Shown here: in pieces, positions 24,401 to 34,999 of the stretch
Position numbering within the stretch: the stretch's first letter is position 1
How the letters are laid out: each line of letters opens with the position of its first letter
Source: Laguncularia racemosa
Lineage: Eukaryota > Streptophyta > Magnoliopsida > Myrtales > Combretaceae
Direction of reading: 5' to 3'
Length of the DNA: 64,000 nucleotides
Assembly (NCBI GenBank): GCA_037954665.1
Contig: JBBMOL010000021.1
Span: 5,394,001 to 5,458,000, forward strand
Program-made: the position numbers and the translations under genes
The notes under the pieces: model-generated
What the model saw: only the letters and a program-made list of their open reading frames with translations
Told to the model about the DNA's origin: nothing
Databases searched by the model: none

Positions 24401-26924
24401 ATTGCAAAATACAAAAGACCAATTCTGTTTTGTGACTAGGCATATGAAAGGAGGCTTACTACTCCAATGCAATGATTTTAACTTTTAAACAAATGTCTCT
24501 AATTGATGAAAGAAAAGATCCATTAACATAACTCTTAAAAGCAGCAACTCAATGATGTGAGAGTTTCAGTCAATTTTTTCCCCTGCACAAATATATGAAG
24601 TTACATGCCAAAAGAGAGAAGCTCACAGCATTTTACAATTTAACCCCTCCTAACTAAGGTTGAAAAGTTGTTTTGAATGCAAAACCGAACAAAACTTCTC
24701 CTGACCTTTTTTTTTGGTAATTAAAAATAAATAAATAAAAGCTTCTTCTTTGGGTAGTTAACCTTGCTGCTGATCTGCAGATCATCTTTAAACAGACAGA
24801 ATATCTACATCCCATTGACAGTACCAGCTATAAATGTGTATGTCTGCACATGTTAACTCCTGCTTGGTAAGTATACATGCAGAATGTCAGCACATGCATG
24901 CAGAAGCCCACACATCACACATATAGCCACATAAACACATGCATCAGCATCCAATACACCAGCCTGCACACATTGAAAACCATCCTGGCTGGGCAATTGG
25001 TGGACATGCAAGTCTCATTCTTACGACATTATAGTGATGTAAGATACATGCAATGCTTGAGACATGCATAGAAGAACTTAATCTAAATGAAAAAGAAAGA
25101 AATCTGAGAAGCTGATACTTTCTTTCAATAGGCCAAATCTTGCCAGTTTGCGCCCTGTGCACCTTTTTGCATCACATTGGCCGAAATCCTGAGCCAACAA
25201 AGAAGAAACTATTACTAATGCAATCAAGCCTATGCAGTGTCCTGTGCATCCAAAACAACAATAAGTGTAACAAAGGCCAGAAAGTAAATATGTAATGCTA
25301 AAAAAGATTACAGTAAGAAAAAATGCATTTCGAAACTATTATTGCAATTTTTCATACTAAATACTTTCTTTTTTTTTTTTTTCATTGTTAATAGTGAGAC
25401 ATATCCATAATTGGCACAAAACACATGAAGCACCCTACAGGATCAGTACACCATTTAAGTCCAAAAAATGACCTTTGTGGGAATTGAACCAAAACTCCAC
25501 ATCATGCTAATCTTAGACTTTGACCACTAGGCCAATCTCTTAGTCTCTGTTTCATGTTTTGTGTTGTAAGTTAGCAAAATCCAATGATGCTAGTTTGGTG
25601 CAAATCTCAGATATAGCATTCAAAATGCTCTTTATTATGATAATATATAAAGATAACTGGAGAAAAGGCTTTTTACGTAGATTATGTGCAAGTGTATGCA
25701 ATTATCATAAAATTATCTCAAATATTCCATGCTAGACTACATTTTATTTTTTCTCAAACTTAAGTGATACAACCCTACATTAGCTAGGACAATTGAGATC
25801 TTTTCTTTAATCTCTCTTCCTCCAAATGCAATTGCATTTCTCCCTCCAGTCTCCACTTATCTTTCTACATTTAAAAAATATTGCTAAATCGTAGCCTAAG
25901 AGGACAAAGGAGCAATTAAACAAGCCACATGTCCCTTAAATCACCTGAATTGCTCCAAACTATAGCCATTCACTATTTTCTCAAATGGGTTTTTGGAGTA
26001 GAATCACATAACCAATACTAATGGCAATACAAATGAAGGGCACTAATAAGTGGCATAAAGAAAGCCTATATTGCCAGGCCCTTATAGGCTAGTGACATCA
26101 ATGCCGATCTCATAATGGAATGGACTGGTTTTGAATCCCCTTCCCCATTATACTCACCCAAAAAATAATAATAATAATAATAAAATAAAGAAAGCCTATT
26201 TATCAATATATGAAATATCACATGATTTCTTTTTGTTAACTGGAGGGCCACTGCTGCAATGAATTGGCTACCCCTAGGCCATGCATTTGTCAAGTATAAC
26301 TTGCGCTACATTAGGAGTTACAAGACAAGCCCTCAGTGAGATTTTTGCCGAAACCTCATGCAAATTGTCACAAGAGTTATTGGGTATTATCTACTAAGCT
26401 AACTCTTTGCTTAAATATCCCGTGATCATAGTTACTATATTGCACAAAAAGGCAAGAAGTTCTTAATGAGTGCCACTATTGACAAAACCCAAAAACATCC
26501 AGAAGGGCCAAAGGTGTCATACCCACATAGCAAGTTGAACACTAGGTGCTGCAGACTCTTCTTCATTCCCTGCTAAAACCCAAAAAACAAAGCCCCTTTT
26601 TAACTGCGATATTTCATCAAACATATGGCACTCCACATTCCTAAACACTACCTTCATCACTCTAAAAGAACGATATTTATAGGAAATCACTACCTGGGTC
26701 AGTGGGTAGAGAGTCTTCTTCCCTGTAAGTGCAAAATCGATATTCAAAATCTGTCATCGGTCATAATAAATGAAACTAGTGTGAAAATAATTTGAAAACA
26801 GGAAACGATGATCAATGTTATAATACCTTGTGATTTGATGATGGGTTCGTGTTCTACTGGACTGTCCTCTGCGGTTATGATTGTTGTTATGGTTCTTGGA
26901 ATGTCTAAGCTTGTTGTTTCCCAT
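12410..26924 (-). CDS. TSR3: TSR3, 18S rRNA aminocarboxypropyltransferase
   Basis: TSR3 transfers the aminocarboxypropyl group of S-adenosylmethionine to a hypermodified pseudouridine of 18S rRNA, late in small-subunit maturation. Exons: 26924-26827, 26722-26694, 26569-26523, 25188-about 25123, 23474-23434, 22273-22137, 19855-19765, 19311-19240, 15943-15831 and 12531-12410. Phases match at every junction except between exons 4 and 5. The product is about 271 residues, normal for the family. Family blocks: LAMWDFGQCDAKRCTGRKLA (55-74), FGGVVLSPVG (about 88-97), VVDCSWARLDD-like (116-126), PWLVAANPVNYGRPCELSCV (141-160), GKFKWGHAFL (181-190). The C-terminal tail is acidic (DSDDGLPPLE, EESEEDSE end). 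The N terminus is basic and rich in Asn, His and Arg (start ATG 26924). The junction after exon 4 (KLARFGLLK then ELRV) has no GT directly after the codon for K; the nearest is four bases on. Introns 8 and 9 carry foreign inserts. Confidence 0.9.
13235..15260. mobile_element. Possible inverted-repeat element carrying the UGT pseudogene
   Basis: The left flank at 13249-13295 (CGTTTGGTTGCC, then TATTGGACAAA) is met by the inverse at 15257-15225 (on the minus strand GCGTTTAGTTACTAGTATTG, then GACA). Further inwards both arms contain related tracts such as TACCCTTC followed by a T-rich, Gln-free stretch. The arms are diverged and no target-site duplication was found, so this is a suggestion, not a defined element. 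Related ends occur near 27.6 kb and 48.6 kb. Confidence 0.35.
13440..14675 (-). pseudogene. UGT92-like UDP-glycosyltransferase pseudogene inside a TSR3 intron
   Basis: From ATG at 14675 the minus strand reads as a family-1 plant glycosyltransferase: VPFMASGHLRPFITLVKQFL at the N terminus, PICVISDIINGW mid-domain, then VPGFPQGFRLHRSQIPK, VEELEPL, LPVWPVGPL, CIEWLDSHSLGSTLYITFGS and ELALGLEDSEKPFIWVIRP. These fit the UGT92 group best, from memory. In-frame stops occur at 14184-14186, 14163-14165, about 14022 and about 13990, and another ends the frame at 13635. Beyond it, frame-broken remnants of the sugar-donor PSPG box are visible (NGWAPQL, then Cys-Gly and a GFPTA-like tail). The copy lacks introns and a full C terminus, so it is dead. 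It sits in TSR3 intron 9 on the same strand. Confidence 0.88.
15256..15610. mobile_element. MITE-like inverted repeat with a strong central hairpin
   Basis: Arms at 15412-15452 and 15473-15512 are near-perfect inverted copies of about 40 bases (AATTTGAGAAAATTTATCAT on the left, its inverse on the right), separated by about 20 bases. Weaker inverted similarity continues outwards, for example CTTCAATACGTATC near 15330 against the inverse of GATATGTACTGAAAG near 15530. It lies in TSR3 intron 9. No target-site duplication was identified. Confidence 0.6.
16249..16687 (+). mobile_element. 5' LTR of a Ty3/gypsy-type retrotransposon
   Basis: The segment begins TGTTGAGGG and ends TTGCAACA, giving TGTTG...CAACA inverted termini, about 439 bases. 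It contains a TG-rich half, a TATA-like AGATATAAATAGTAG near 16482, and is followed two bases later by TTGGCACTGTTTGTGGGA, a primer-binding-site-like sequence of the TGGCGCCG... type. Gag coding begins just downstream. The downstream LTR was not found, so no target-site duplication can be tested. Confidence 0.75.
16688..18170 (+). pseudogene. Truncated Ty3/gypsy gag region in TSR3 intron 8 (antisense)
   Basis: Downstream of the LTR a frame opens with a coiled-coil segment (MDQHVDTLEKNVELIDKKVE-like, about 16738-16960) and reaches the gag core LTLPIFEGLNPLHWI (about 17150-17195). A TAA stop follows at 17209-17211. Other-frame pieces continue: a VSAYIQEFEALTSLAPEMTK-like helix ending LQLLGYLLGR (to about 17507), then a decayed zinc-knuckle block (CNQLYSPGHKR, about 17950-17975) and an SLELSLLALSGLNGPK tail at 18100-18150. 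That order matches Ty3/gypsy gag. Homology ends near 18170, with no protease, reverse transcriptase or integrase, so only LTR plus gag is left. It lies antisense to TSR3. Confidence 0.85.
19176..19236. repeat. GA-rich microsatellite
   Basis: Imperfect GAGAGA tract immediately downstream (in gene orientation) of the donor site of TSR3 exon 8, hence CT-rich on the transcribed strand near the start of intron 8. Confidence 0.8.
20529..21348. mobile_element. Long inverted-repeat (foldback or MULE-like) element in TSR3 intron 6
   Basis: The ends are extended inverted repeats. On the left TTAATTTTAATTAGGAACAT (about 20608-20627) pairs with the inverse of a nearly identical stretch at about 21295-21314, and outer ends share ACACAAA...ATGAC...TGTTTT. 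The inner parts also pair: AAAGAGCAAAAGCCACCTTG at 20768-20787 against the inverse of the CCTTGGGGGG...TTTTTGCTCC block at about 21160-21190. The core is GC-rich with ACCCACCC-type tracts and codes for nothing recognisable. No target-site duplication was seen. A similar GC-rich block lies near 35.4 kb. Confidence 0.7.
21350..21830. other. GC-richer segment of unknown origin in TSR3 intron 6
   Basis: Sequence composition rises in GC beside the inverted-repeat element. A TATA-like ACATATATATATAG occurs at 21539-21552, followed by CT-rich sequence and a short plus-strand frame from 21598 with no family similarity that I know. It may be an LTR or captured fragment. Confidence 0.3.
22853..23286. 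mobile_element. Inverted-repeat MITE-like element in TSR3 intron 5
   Basis: The left end AACTATTGCACAAATAAGCC is mirrored by the right end, whose inverse reads AACTATGAACAAATATAGTG. A second inner pair (ACAAATAAGC.CCT) is repeated in the same sense. The body is AT-rich and non-coding. No clear target-site duplication. Confidence 0.6.
25368..25546 (-). mobile_element. SINE with internal Pol III boxes and poly(A) tail, TSR3 intron 3
   Basis: On the minus strand the element starts near 25546 with ACTAAGAGATTGGCCTAGTG, giving an A box TGGCCTAGTGGTC (25534-25522). A B box GGTTCAATTCCC follows at 25490-25479. About 100 bases later it ends in a 15-base A tail (T run at 25368-25382). These are the hallmarks of a tRNA-derived plant SINE. 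A convincing target-site duplication was not found. Confidence 0.75.
26070..26184 (+). mobile_element. Complete SINE with 15-bp target-site duplication, TSR3 intron 3
   Basis: The identical 15 bases ATAAAGAAAGCCTAT stand at 26055-26069 and 26185-26199. Between them are 115 bases with an A-box-like TATAGGCTAGTGACATC, the stretch CTCATAATGGAATGGACTGG, a B-box-like GGTTTTGAATCCCC, CTTCCCCATTATACTCACCC and a 3' end of AAT repeats. The layout and wording resemble Au-type plant SINEs, from memory. The perfect duplication indicates a young or well-preserved insertion. Confidence 0.9.
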
Positions 26925-27099
26925 AATTATTATATTAATATTTCTCTCTTCGTCTTCGAGAAGTTTGGTGAATACCTTGGCCTGAAACTTGTGCAGAGTG
27001 AAAGTGATGAAGGATCGCTTGGGCTGTTACTACTGATCCTGGTGTATTGTGCAGGTTTGCTTATTAGTACCAAACAGTAAGCTGGATAAAAAAATTTAA

Positions 27100-28719
27100 A
27101 CAGGGTTTTTATGTTATTTATTATTTAAAATTACAAAATACTGTATTGAATATAATAATTTTGATAATTATATTTTTTTTTATGATATCATAGTTATTTA
27201 TATATTTTTTATATTATTATAAAAAAAATACTATTTAAAGAGCCTACTAATTTATGTAATACTACGAATTGTATAAAATAACTAGTGTAAAACTATTGAT
27301 TAAAAAATTAATAATTTATATTATAAATTACAATAATTTGTGTTATATTTAATAATATAATATATTATAAATATTATATTAATAATTTTAAAAAACTATC
27401 ATAAAAATTATAAATTATATTTAATAATCGTAATGTTAATTGTATTAATATTATAACAAATTAATATATATTAAATTACAAAGGTGATGAGGGTAGCATT
27501 TGGAAAGAAATTGAAGGATATTTAGGAAAATTTGAAAAAATCGAGTTTTTGTCCGGTACCTTATTTATTTTTTGTTCAGTATTTATATCATTTTTGTCGA
27601 CCAAACATAAGACAAAAATAATTATTCAGTCCAGTACCATATTTTTCATACAACTAAAAGTTACCTATTTTCATGTTAGGCAGAGACAAGTTAAGTTAAT
27701 TTTTTTTAAAAAAAAAACTTGCTTTTTGCATAGGGAAAAAAGAAAAAGAGTAGTATTTTTAAGTAGTGATTAATAATTGTTTAATGAGAAGGGACATAAA
27801 TCCTTAGTAAATATGATTTTTTTAATACAAAAACACAAGTTAATTTTTTGTTTTTTTCTTTTTTTTTGGGGGGGGGGGGGGGTGGTAAGTTGATGACTTA
27901 TAAAAATGTAAACACATTTATATTTTTCTATTAAAAATATTTAATTTACTGGGGTTAACAGTAAAAAAAAACAATCAAATTAAACTAATTTGTAAAATGA
28001 ATCAAACTAAACTTAAAATATATATTTTTTTGTTTATAATTTGTTTTGAAAATTTTTGCGATTCAAATCAAACCGAAAATTTATTGTTAGTTTAAAAGAG
28101 TAATTCAAATCAAATCATTTTTAAAAAATATAATAATAATTTACTTATAATTAAAAATCAAAACTCTTTTGTTATAACATAATATTTTAGATCATTTTTA
28201 ATTTACATTTATTGAAATATATATATATTTAAACTTTACGACCATAATTTAGCAAAAATATATATATAAGTTGATAAAAAGTTTATATTATATACTAACT
28301 TAACGAATAAATTAGTTGTATTACACATTTAAAACTTTTTAGTTGCTTAAATATTGAATTTACTAATCTCTTATATGATATAATACATGTTCTATTAAAT
28401 AAATTTAGTATTGCTCGTATAAAATTACATGTTAAGCAAATATACTTTCTTATAAAACAAAATATGGTTTAATTAGTAAACCAAATTGAACCAAATCAAA
28501 ATTTTATGGTTTACAAAAAAATTAAAATCAAATTGTATAATTCAGTTTGAAGCAATGAAGGACCAAACTGCATTTTTATGATTTGGTTTGGTTCAAAAGA
28601 AAAATTAAACCAATCTAATCCATATTTACCCCTAGATGAAGTGAACACTTCAATATATAAAATCTAAAATAATTATTAAATATATAGTTTTGGCAAAAGT
28701 ATTTGGGATTGTAACAATT
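27100..28719. other. AT-rich spacer upstream of TSR3
   Basis: No genes recognised. The first few hundred bases should hold the TSR3 promoter (minus strand, ATG at 26924). At about 27555-27640 on the minus strand there is a copy of the GTTTGGT...TACTGAACAAA end motif seen near 13.25, 15.25 and 48.6 kb. A 15-base G run preceded by a T run lies at 27860-27882. Confidence 0.5.
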
Positions 28720-29266
28720 TAAAAAGGAAAAAGTATGTTTTTAGTTCTCAACATTTATCTATTTTTTTATTTGAGTCCTTAATATTTTTTTCTTCTATTT
28801 GAGTTTTTAACATTTTAAGAACTTTACAAAAAGGGATCTTCATTAAATCTATTAAGTTTTCCATCAATTTATAGCCCGTATCAACTTCAAATTGGTATAT
28901 AATAATTAAATAAAAATGATGATATTAAATATAGTTATTTACATAACATAATAAAAGATAATATTAAATGTATTTAATGATATATTATAATAAAAAATAC
29001 AAAAATAATAATTAAAGTTAAGAAAAGGGACTGAAAAAAAAAATTGTATATATCTTCACCACCTTAGGCAAACAACCTAAGACTAATTGGAAGTCAATAC
29101 ATGATTAATATAAATAAAAAATAATATATTTAATAAAAGTCTCATTTTTATAAGATCTTAACAATATTGAAGACTCAAATAAAAGAACAAAAAAAAAGGT
29201 TAAGAACTCAAATAAAAAAAAAAGTAAGTAAACATTAAAGACTAAAAGTGTATTTTTCCCTTTTAA
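28720..29266. mobile_element. Long inverted-repeat element, about 0.55 kb
   Basis: The left arm (AAAAAGGAAAAAGTATGTTT, then TTATTTGAGTCCTTAA and TATTTGAGTTTTTAAC) is mirrored by the right arm, whose inverse reads AAAAGGGAAAAATACACTTT, then TTATTTGAGTTCTTAACC and TTATTTGAGTC. Arms are about 130 bases each, diverged; the centre is AT-rich and non-coding. No target-site duplication was found. Confidence 0.65.
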
Positions 29267-30399
29267 AAAACCATAATACCTTATAGCAGCTATGTTCACA
29301 ATTGTGGCCACTTACAATTACAATTTAGAGAGGGGGAAATCAAACTTAGTCCATTTCATCAAGAAACCAATATTCATGCCACTTGGCTACATAAAGCCAT
29401 TAGCTTTGGTGGCTATGTTTACAACTTAGCCATATATTTTTATTAAGAAAATATTGTTAGGTGTGAATTCACAATGTGTATAAATTTTAAAATATTAAAT
29501 ACATAAAAAAATTAATTGTGAAAAAAGAAAGTTGGGTGAGTGCAAATTTTTCCCTTTATAACTTCCAACAAAAGGAATAAATGTATTTGAGCATGGATAG
29601 TAATATGTAGATACTTGAAGCTAATAATTGTTGCAGTTGTTGCACAAACATATAGAATTTCCACTAAAGTACCACATTCCTAATTTAATGATGAAAGAGC
29701 TGCTAGTAATTTCACTTAGGTATTAATTAGTTTAAGAATATGAGATACCAAATAATCTAAAGGAACACATAGTTCTAATTTTTTTTTTAGTAATTTGATA
29801 AACCAAAAAGAAAACTCATTTGATGATTACTTTTTATTACTATGAATATAGGAACACATGTAAACCCATTATGTCCTCTATAGGAAAATATTCGTATGCC
29901 ATGCCCTAAATTTGGAGGTCATGGTCATCTACCACATGTCCAAGCCTTTGTAGTATATGTAGCTTTAGATTTGTTTATTCTACCATTAGTTGAAACATGG
30001 AGAGGCTAAGTAAACAACTTAGCAAGCTACCTAAGCTTATAAGCAGCAAACACATTGTATGCTTGTATCATGTGAGTTAACATAAATAACTTAACATGTT
30101 ATATTGACCTAAAAGCTGAATCAATAACCCTAGGTTATTTTTATTGGACTTTCTAACCCACTTAAATTTTCACAGTTGGTCAATTGACATTTCATCTCGA
30201 CTTCACAACCCTCTCAAACGATCGTCCTTAATCATTCAATGACTCACGTACTTTAACACATATTAAACACAGGTATCTTATAAACCCACTTGTCTATTCA
30301 TTTCAACTTTCTAACCCACTAAAATAGCTACCACAGACTGTCCCATGATCATTCCATTCGAGCTACTAATAACTTGAGCACCCTTTCACAAGTAAAAAA

Positions 30400-30960
30400 T
30401 AAACTAATGCATGAGTTTTTGTTATAAGATTAATTATTGTGAAAATTATAATTTCGGCAAGCATATGAATTGTGTAATAACATGACCTTATGGTTAAGAA
30501 TCCCACAAATCTTAGTACAATTTAATTAATGAACCCCAACCCATTGATTAAGTAAATTCAAGAACCTTGATATAAAATCACGACTTTTTGAATTATACAA
30601 TCAAGAACCTTAGTATGATAAATGACCACTACAAGAATATAAAATTCTCGATAAGTTTAAAGAGAGTTTAAAACTCAATGCTGGAATATTTTCACTGTCA
30701 TTGACCAACTTTCTATTCAATATATACTTGGCTTGTTTATAGTCATAAAATGAGACTTAAGAAATTTAAGAAAAGGAAACAAAATAAATCTATTAAACTA
30801 GGAAATAACATTAAAAGGAAACTAAATAATATCCTATAAACTAGGAAACAAAATAAAATCCTAAATAATATCCTAACAATATAGGATATGACAAATCTAA
30901 TAAACACTAACTAAATAATAACTAGCAAATAATCTTAATCATAAAACAAAATTTAGTTGA
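30400..30960 (-). mobile_element. LTR-like remnant, copy A
   Basis: Read on the minus strand this region shows retroelement-LTR features: repeated TTTCCTAGTTTATAGGAT tracts, then ACTTATCGAGAA, TTCTTGTAGTGGTC, AAGGTTCTTGATTGTATAAT. The last blocks recur in the same order at 51.5-51.8 kb on the plus strand, so both belong to one repeat family. Ends were not delimited. Confidence 0.45.
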
Positions 30961-33900
30961 ATATGAAATCTTTAGCTACTTGTACTCAATTCCATGCATG
31001 TTTCCAAGTGTACCATATCCTATTAATAATTCATTCAAATCTTTTATTTATTTTCATATTTGTTAAAATAAATAAATAAAAACTCAATATTTCCTTATTT
31101 CATTCCCAAAACACCAAAAGATTTAATGTTCGAATTGTTGCCTATCTCAATTAGCAAATCCAATTCACCGTTAGGTTTGGGTCGTATCAAAAGTTCTATC
31201 ACATGATTATCAACTTTAGTTGAATTTGTGGTTCAAGCGGTGTTTGTGTCCTAAACCACAACTTCAATCGTATAAAGAAATGAAAATTCTAGTATTTTTT
31301 GATAGGATCACATGTGCTCATGTCGAAATTAGAATGTTAGTTTTTATTTAAGGCTTTGAATTCATTTTAAGTATTTAGACTCTATTCATGTTACAAGTGA
31401 ACTCAAAACATAATCAATTGATTAGTGATCCACAAAAGGAATTCAAGACATAATCATTGACTAATAATCCTATAAAAAACAAGTCACATAAATAGTCTAT
31501 TGAAATAATTAAAATATACATACATATATATAAGCAATCGCTTGATAGAAAAAAAAATCATTTAAACCACTAAATCTATTAAACCCACATAACTACATTG
31601 TAATCTATTTAACAACACAAAAACAATACGAATCCATTAAATAGATGGGTTTAGAAACAAAGAAACTTGAAGTAAAACACTAAGTATGAAATCCAAGCTC
31701 TAAAACCTTGATCTAACCAAAAAAAAAATAAATTCTAATCCAATCCAAAGCTAGTTTTACTAGAAACTAAGCTAAAATTTTTCTACAAACTACCCCAAAC
31801 CTAGGGTTATGCCCTACTACAAGCTATTAGGAGAAGAAAATGAAATATGAAAATGTGGTGTCGATTAAATTCTTAAAAACTGGCTGTGTATAGTAGGGTT
31901 GTGCAATTCAAAATTATATTATAATTATATATATTATTATATACAAAGATGTAAGATTTATTATATTATATAATATATACTTAGTACATCCACAAACTAA
32001 AAAGCATTTTTGTCAAATATCACTATATGTGCTCTCCATTCCATTTCAAATATGTTATGACTACATAGAGTAATGAAATGAAATCAACCATCTCATTGAA
32101 ATTTTCAAATGTAAAAAAAATTGCTCGCTCTATTCTATTTGCATTCCATTCCAAGCCATTCATATATACCAAATGTGATAAAAATAGAATTATTTCATTA
32201 ATGTTAATTGTACTAGTATAAAACTGCATTAATAAGACACATGCATATCATGTGTACGTACCATTCAGTTTTGGTTAAGTAGTCACTAGACTTTATACTT
32301 ACTCTTTGTGAAACTTCATAAACCAAGTAATGATTTTTAATATTGAGGCTAAAAATTATGATAAAGAGGATTCTAATTAAGATCACAAAGAAGGTGAATG
32401 GAAAGACATGCAATGTCACATTGGAGATTTCCCTTTTTTTAGATAATGTTGAGCTCCTATAAAGTTTCTCTATTTGATATTTTAAATTACTAAAACTTTG
32501 GGAAAAAATAATTACTAAAGCTTTTATAAAAATATTACTAAATCTTTTGTCCTACTTTTGACTTTGGATGCAATGGAATTGTAAAAAAATTACATGTTAC
32601 TTGTGTTTGATGATATTTGAAAAACGAGACCTAATATATGAATTTGGAGTTGGTAAATTGGTAAATGGATGAACTTTGCACGAATCATAGACTATGTGGT
32701 GAGTTGCCATATCACTAAGGATTTTGAGACATCATGATACCAATAACATGGAAAATAGTATCACGACTAAAATATTAATATAGGCAATTACATGAAGCAA
32801 TATTTTACTTAGAAATATGTCAATTGTAATTTACCTCAAAACTGCTTTTATTAAAACTCATGTAACTACCAACATATACTTAAGCAATCTAATAGCAAAT
32901 TTCACTTGCAAAAATTTTATATTCTATTTCCATAAGTTAATAATACCATATTTCTACATCATACTAGCAACATCTAAGAAACATCAATTTCAAGGGATGT
33001 TATGTAATATTGTAAGTTTTCTTTAAAGTTTCTTTTAAGACTTTCAATTTTCTATAAATTTCAAATGAGTTAAATGTCTATTCAACTAACTTATCTAAAG
33101 TCATAGTGATAAGGATTGATTTCGATATGTTGAGTTAGCCCTACAAAGAAAGGTGAGTTCAAGGTTTGAAATTGATAAAATTAATAAAAGATGGTATTCC
33201 CCCTTTTTTCAGTTTGAATGTATGAAATTAATCAAAGTATGTGATGAATTACTATTTGGATATGATTCACTAAATAGCAAAACAAATTGGGGTTGATTAA
33301 ATCTTGTGATCAATATAATTGATGATTAGCTTAAGTAATTGCATTATAAGGAGTCCTATATAACACATCATTCTCAAATAACATTTATTAAATAAACAAG
33401 AGATATGGTGCATGGGATTTAAGTATTTTGACCCAATTAATAGAAATTAACCCTGGTTGTTTTAAAAAAAAAAAAAAAAGAAGGAGGAAAATACATAGAA
33501 AAATTGCAAGACATTAAACACTTACCCAAACAAAAATTAAAAGAACTTGATAGATTGCCTAGGTTGATTGTTCACCCCTCTAACTCGATCAATCGCCTAA
33601 GCAGTCCATCACCTTCATTTGATAGACTTCCTTTTAGCTTCCAATTGATCTTGTACTGCTTTGAGTGATCTTTTCTTGATTCTAAATGCTCGGATAATAG
33701 ATTTGACTCAAGAATCTTATCATATCCTTTCCTTTAGAAGAGATTTGACCTTGAATCTTAGATTTAAATAAGTGAGTATATTATTTTTTGAAAAGCTTGT
33801 GTATCACTTACTACTTTAAAATAAGTTATGTATATAAATTATTCTTAAGTAACATTGAGAATTATGACTCTTTTAAGCCATGATAGAAAGGAAAAAAAAA

Positions 33901-34999
33901 AACTTAGGAACCATGATCAATGAATGTTGTCACTAGCATGGTGTTCTATAATTTGACACTTAGTTTGAACCAAGTCTAATTCTACCTAAGTCTTTCCTAC
34001 AATAGCTCTTAAACTCTTGATGTAACTTCATTCAAATCTTACATGATGAGAGTCAAACAAAGTCCATTTGGTTTCGATCTCACTCGTTGAGATTTAGACT
34101 ATATCCTCCTTTTGAGGACACACGAAATAGAGCATCTACAATGCTTGAAACTTACAAATGAGATGTGAGCTTCTTTTCAAATGTTTGATCTTATATCATA
34201 GTTGATCGAGCATTAACTTCCTAATGCATCTAAATACTTAAATCCAAACACATGATTGGTAATCTAATCAACAACACTTAGTTACATGATTAGCAATCTA
34301 TTAATTAGTTGAGCTATGATGTGATAGATGTGTTACGTTTAGAGGCAAAATAGTACTTGCAAGAAATTAGAGCCTAAGAAGATAAAAGTAAGTGATTATC
34401 TAGGATAGGGGGGTTGGAAATTTAAGTCAAAACTCGTGGATAATGACTTCTAATCACATAGATAAACACGAATTAACTCTACAACCTAGCCATGTTGTTG
34501 TTTATAATAATCCTTTAACATTTACTTTTGAGGCTCAACATTTTAGAGAGAGAGAGAAAAAAACACATATCATTGGATGATTAAAAAGAAAAAAGGACTA
34601 AGTTTGTTGAAAGGAAAACACACCATTGAGTTACATTTCACTAATTGAGAAGTCGCAATATCATACCTTTTACTCGTGTTTTAGCAAAGTGTAGCACCTC
34701 AATTTATTTTCTTTATAAAAAAATTATAAGGGTTAGCTTGTGTTTAAGACATTAGTTCAAGTTGCTTAAGATTCCAAGTTCAATCTTTATGAGCAGTGGA
34801 GGGAATTTGATTTAACTTAGCCTGGCACTTGCTCACCATAAATAAATGATATGAAATTGACTTTGCATGCTTGAATTTAGACCCTTTAATACTTTGAGTA
34901 ATGGTGTTTCTATTTTTCAACACTTCGTTTACATGTGTTTTAATTATATATGTTACTATTAATTAGTTAATGGATAAGTGAAACACATCCCATATGTTT
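30961..34999. other. AT-rich spacer without recognisable genes
   Basis: No coding frame of interest, no protein similarity noticed. Contains scattered A-runs (for example 33463-33478) and tRNA-like short motifs too weak to call. Confidence 0.5.

Noticed and set aside
26808..27080. Plus-strand frame of 90 codons
   Set aside because: Antisense to TSR3 exon 1, whose Met-initiated basic N terminus fits the downstream exons in phase.
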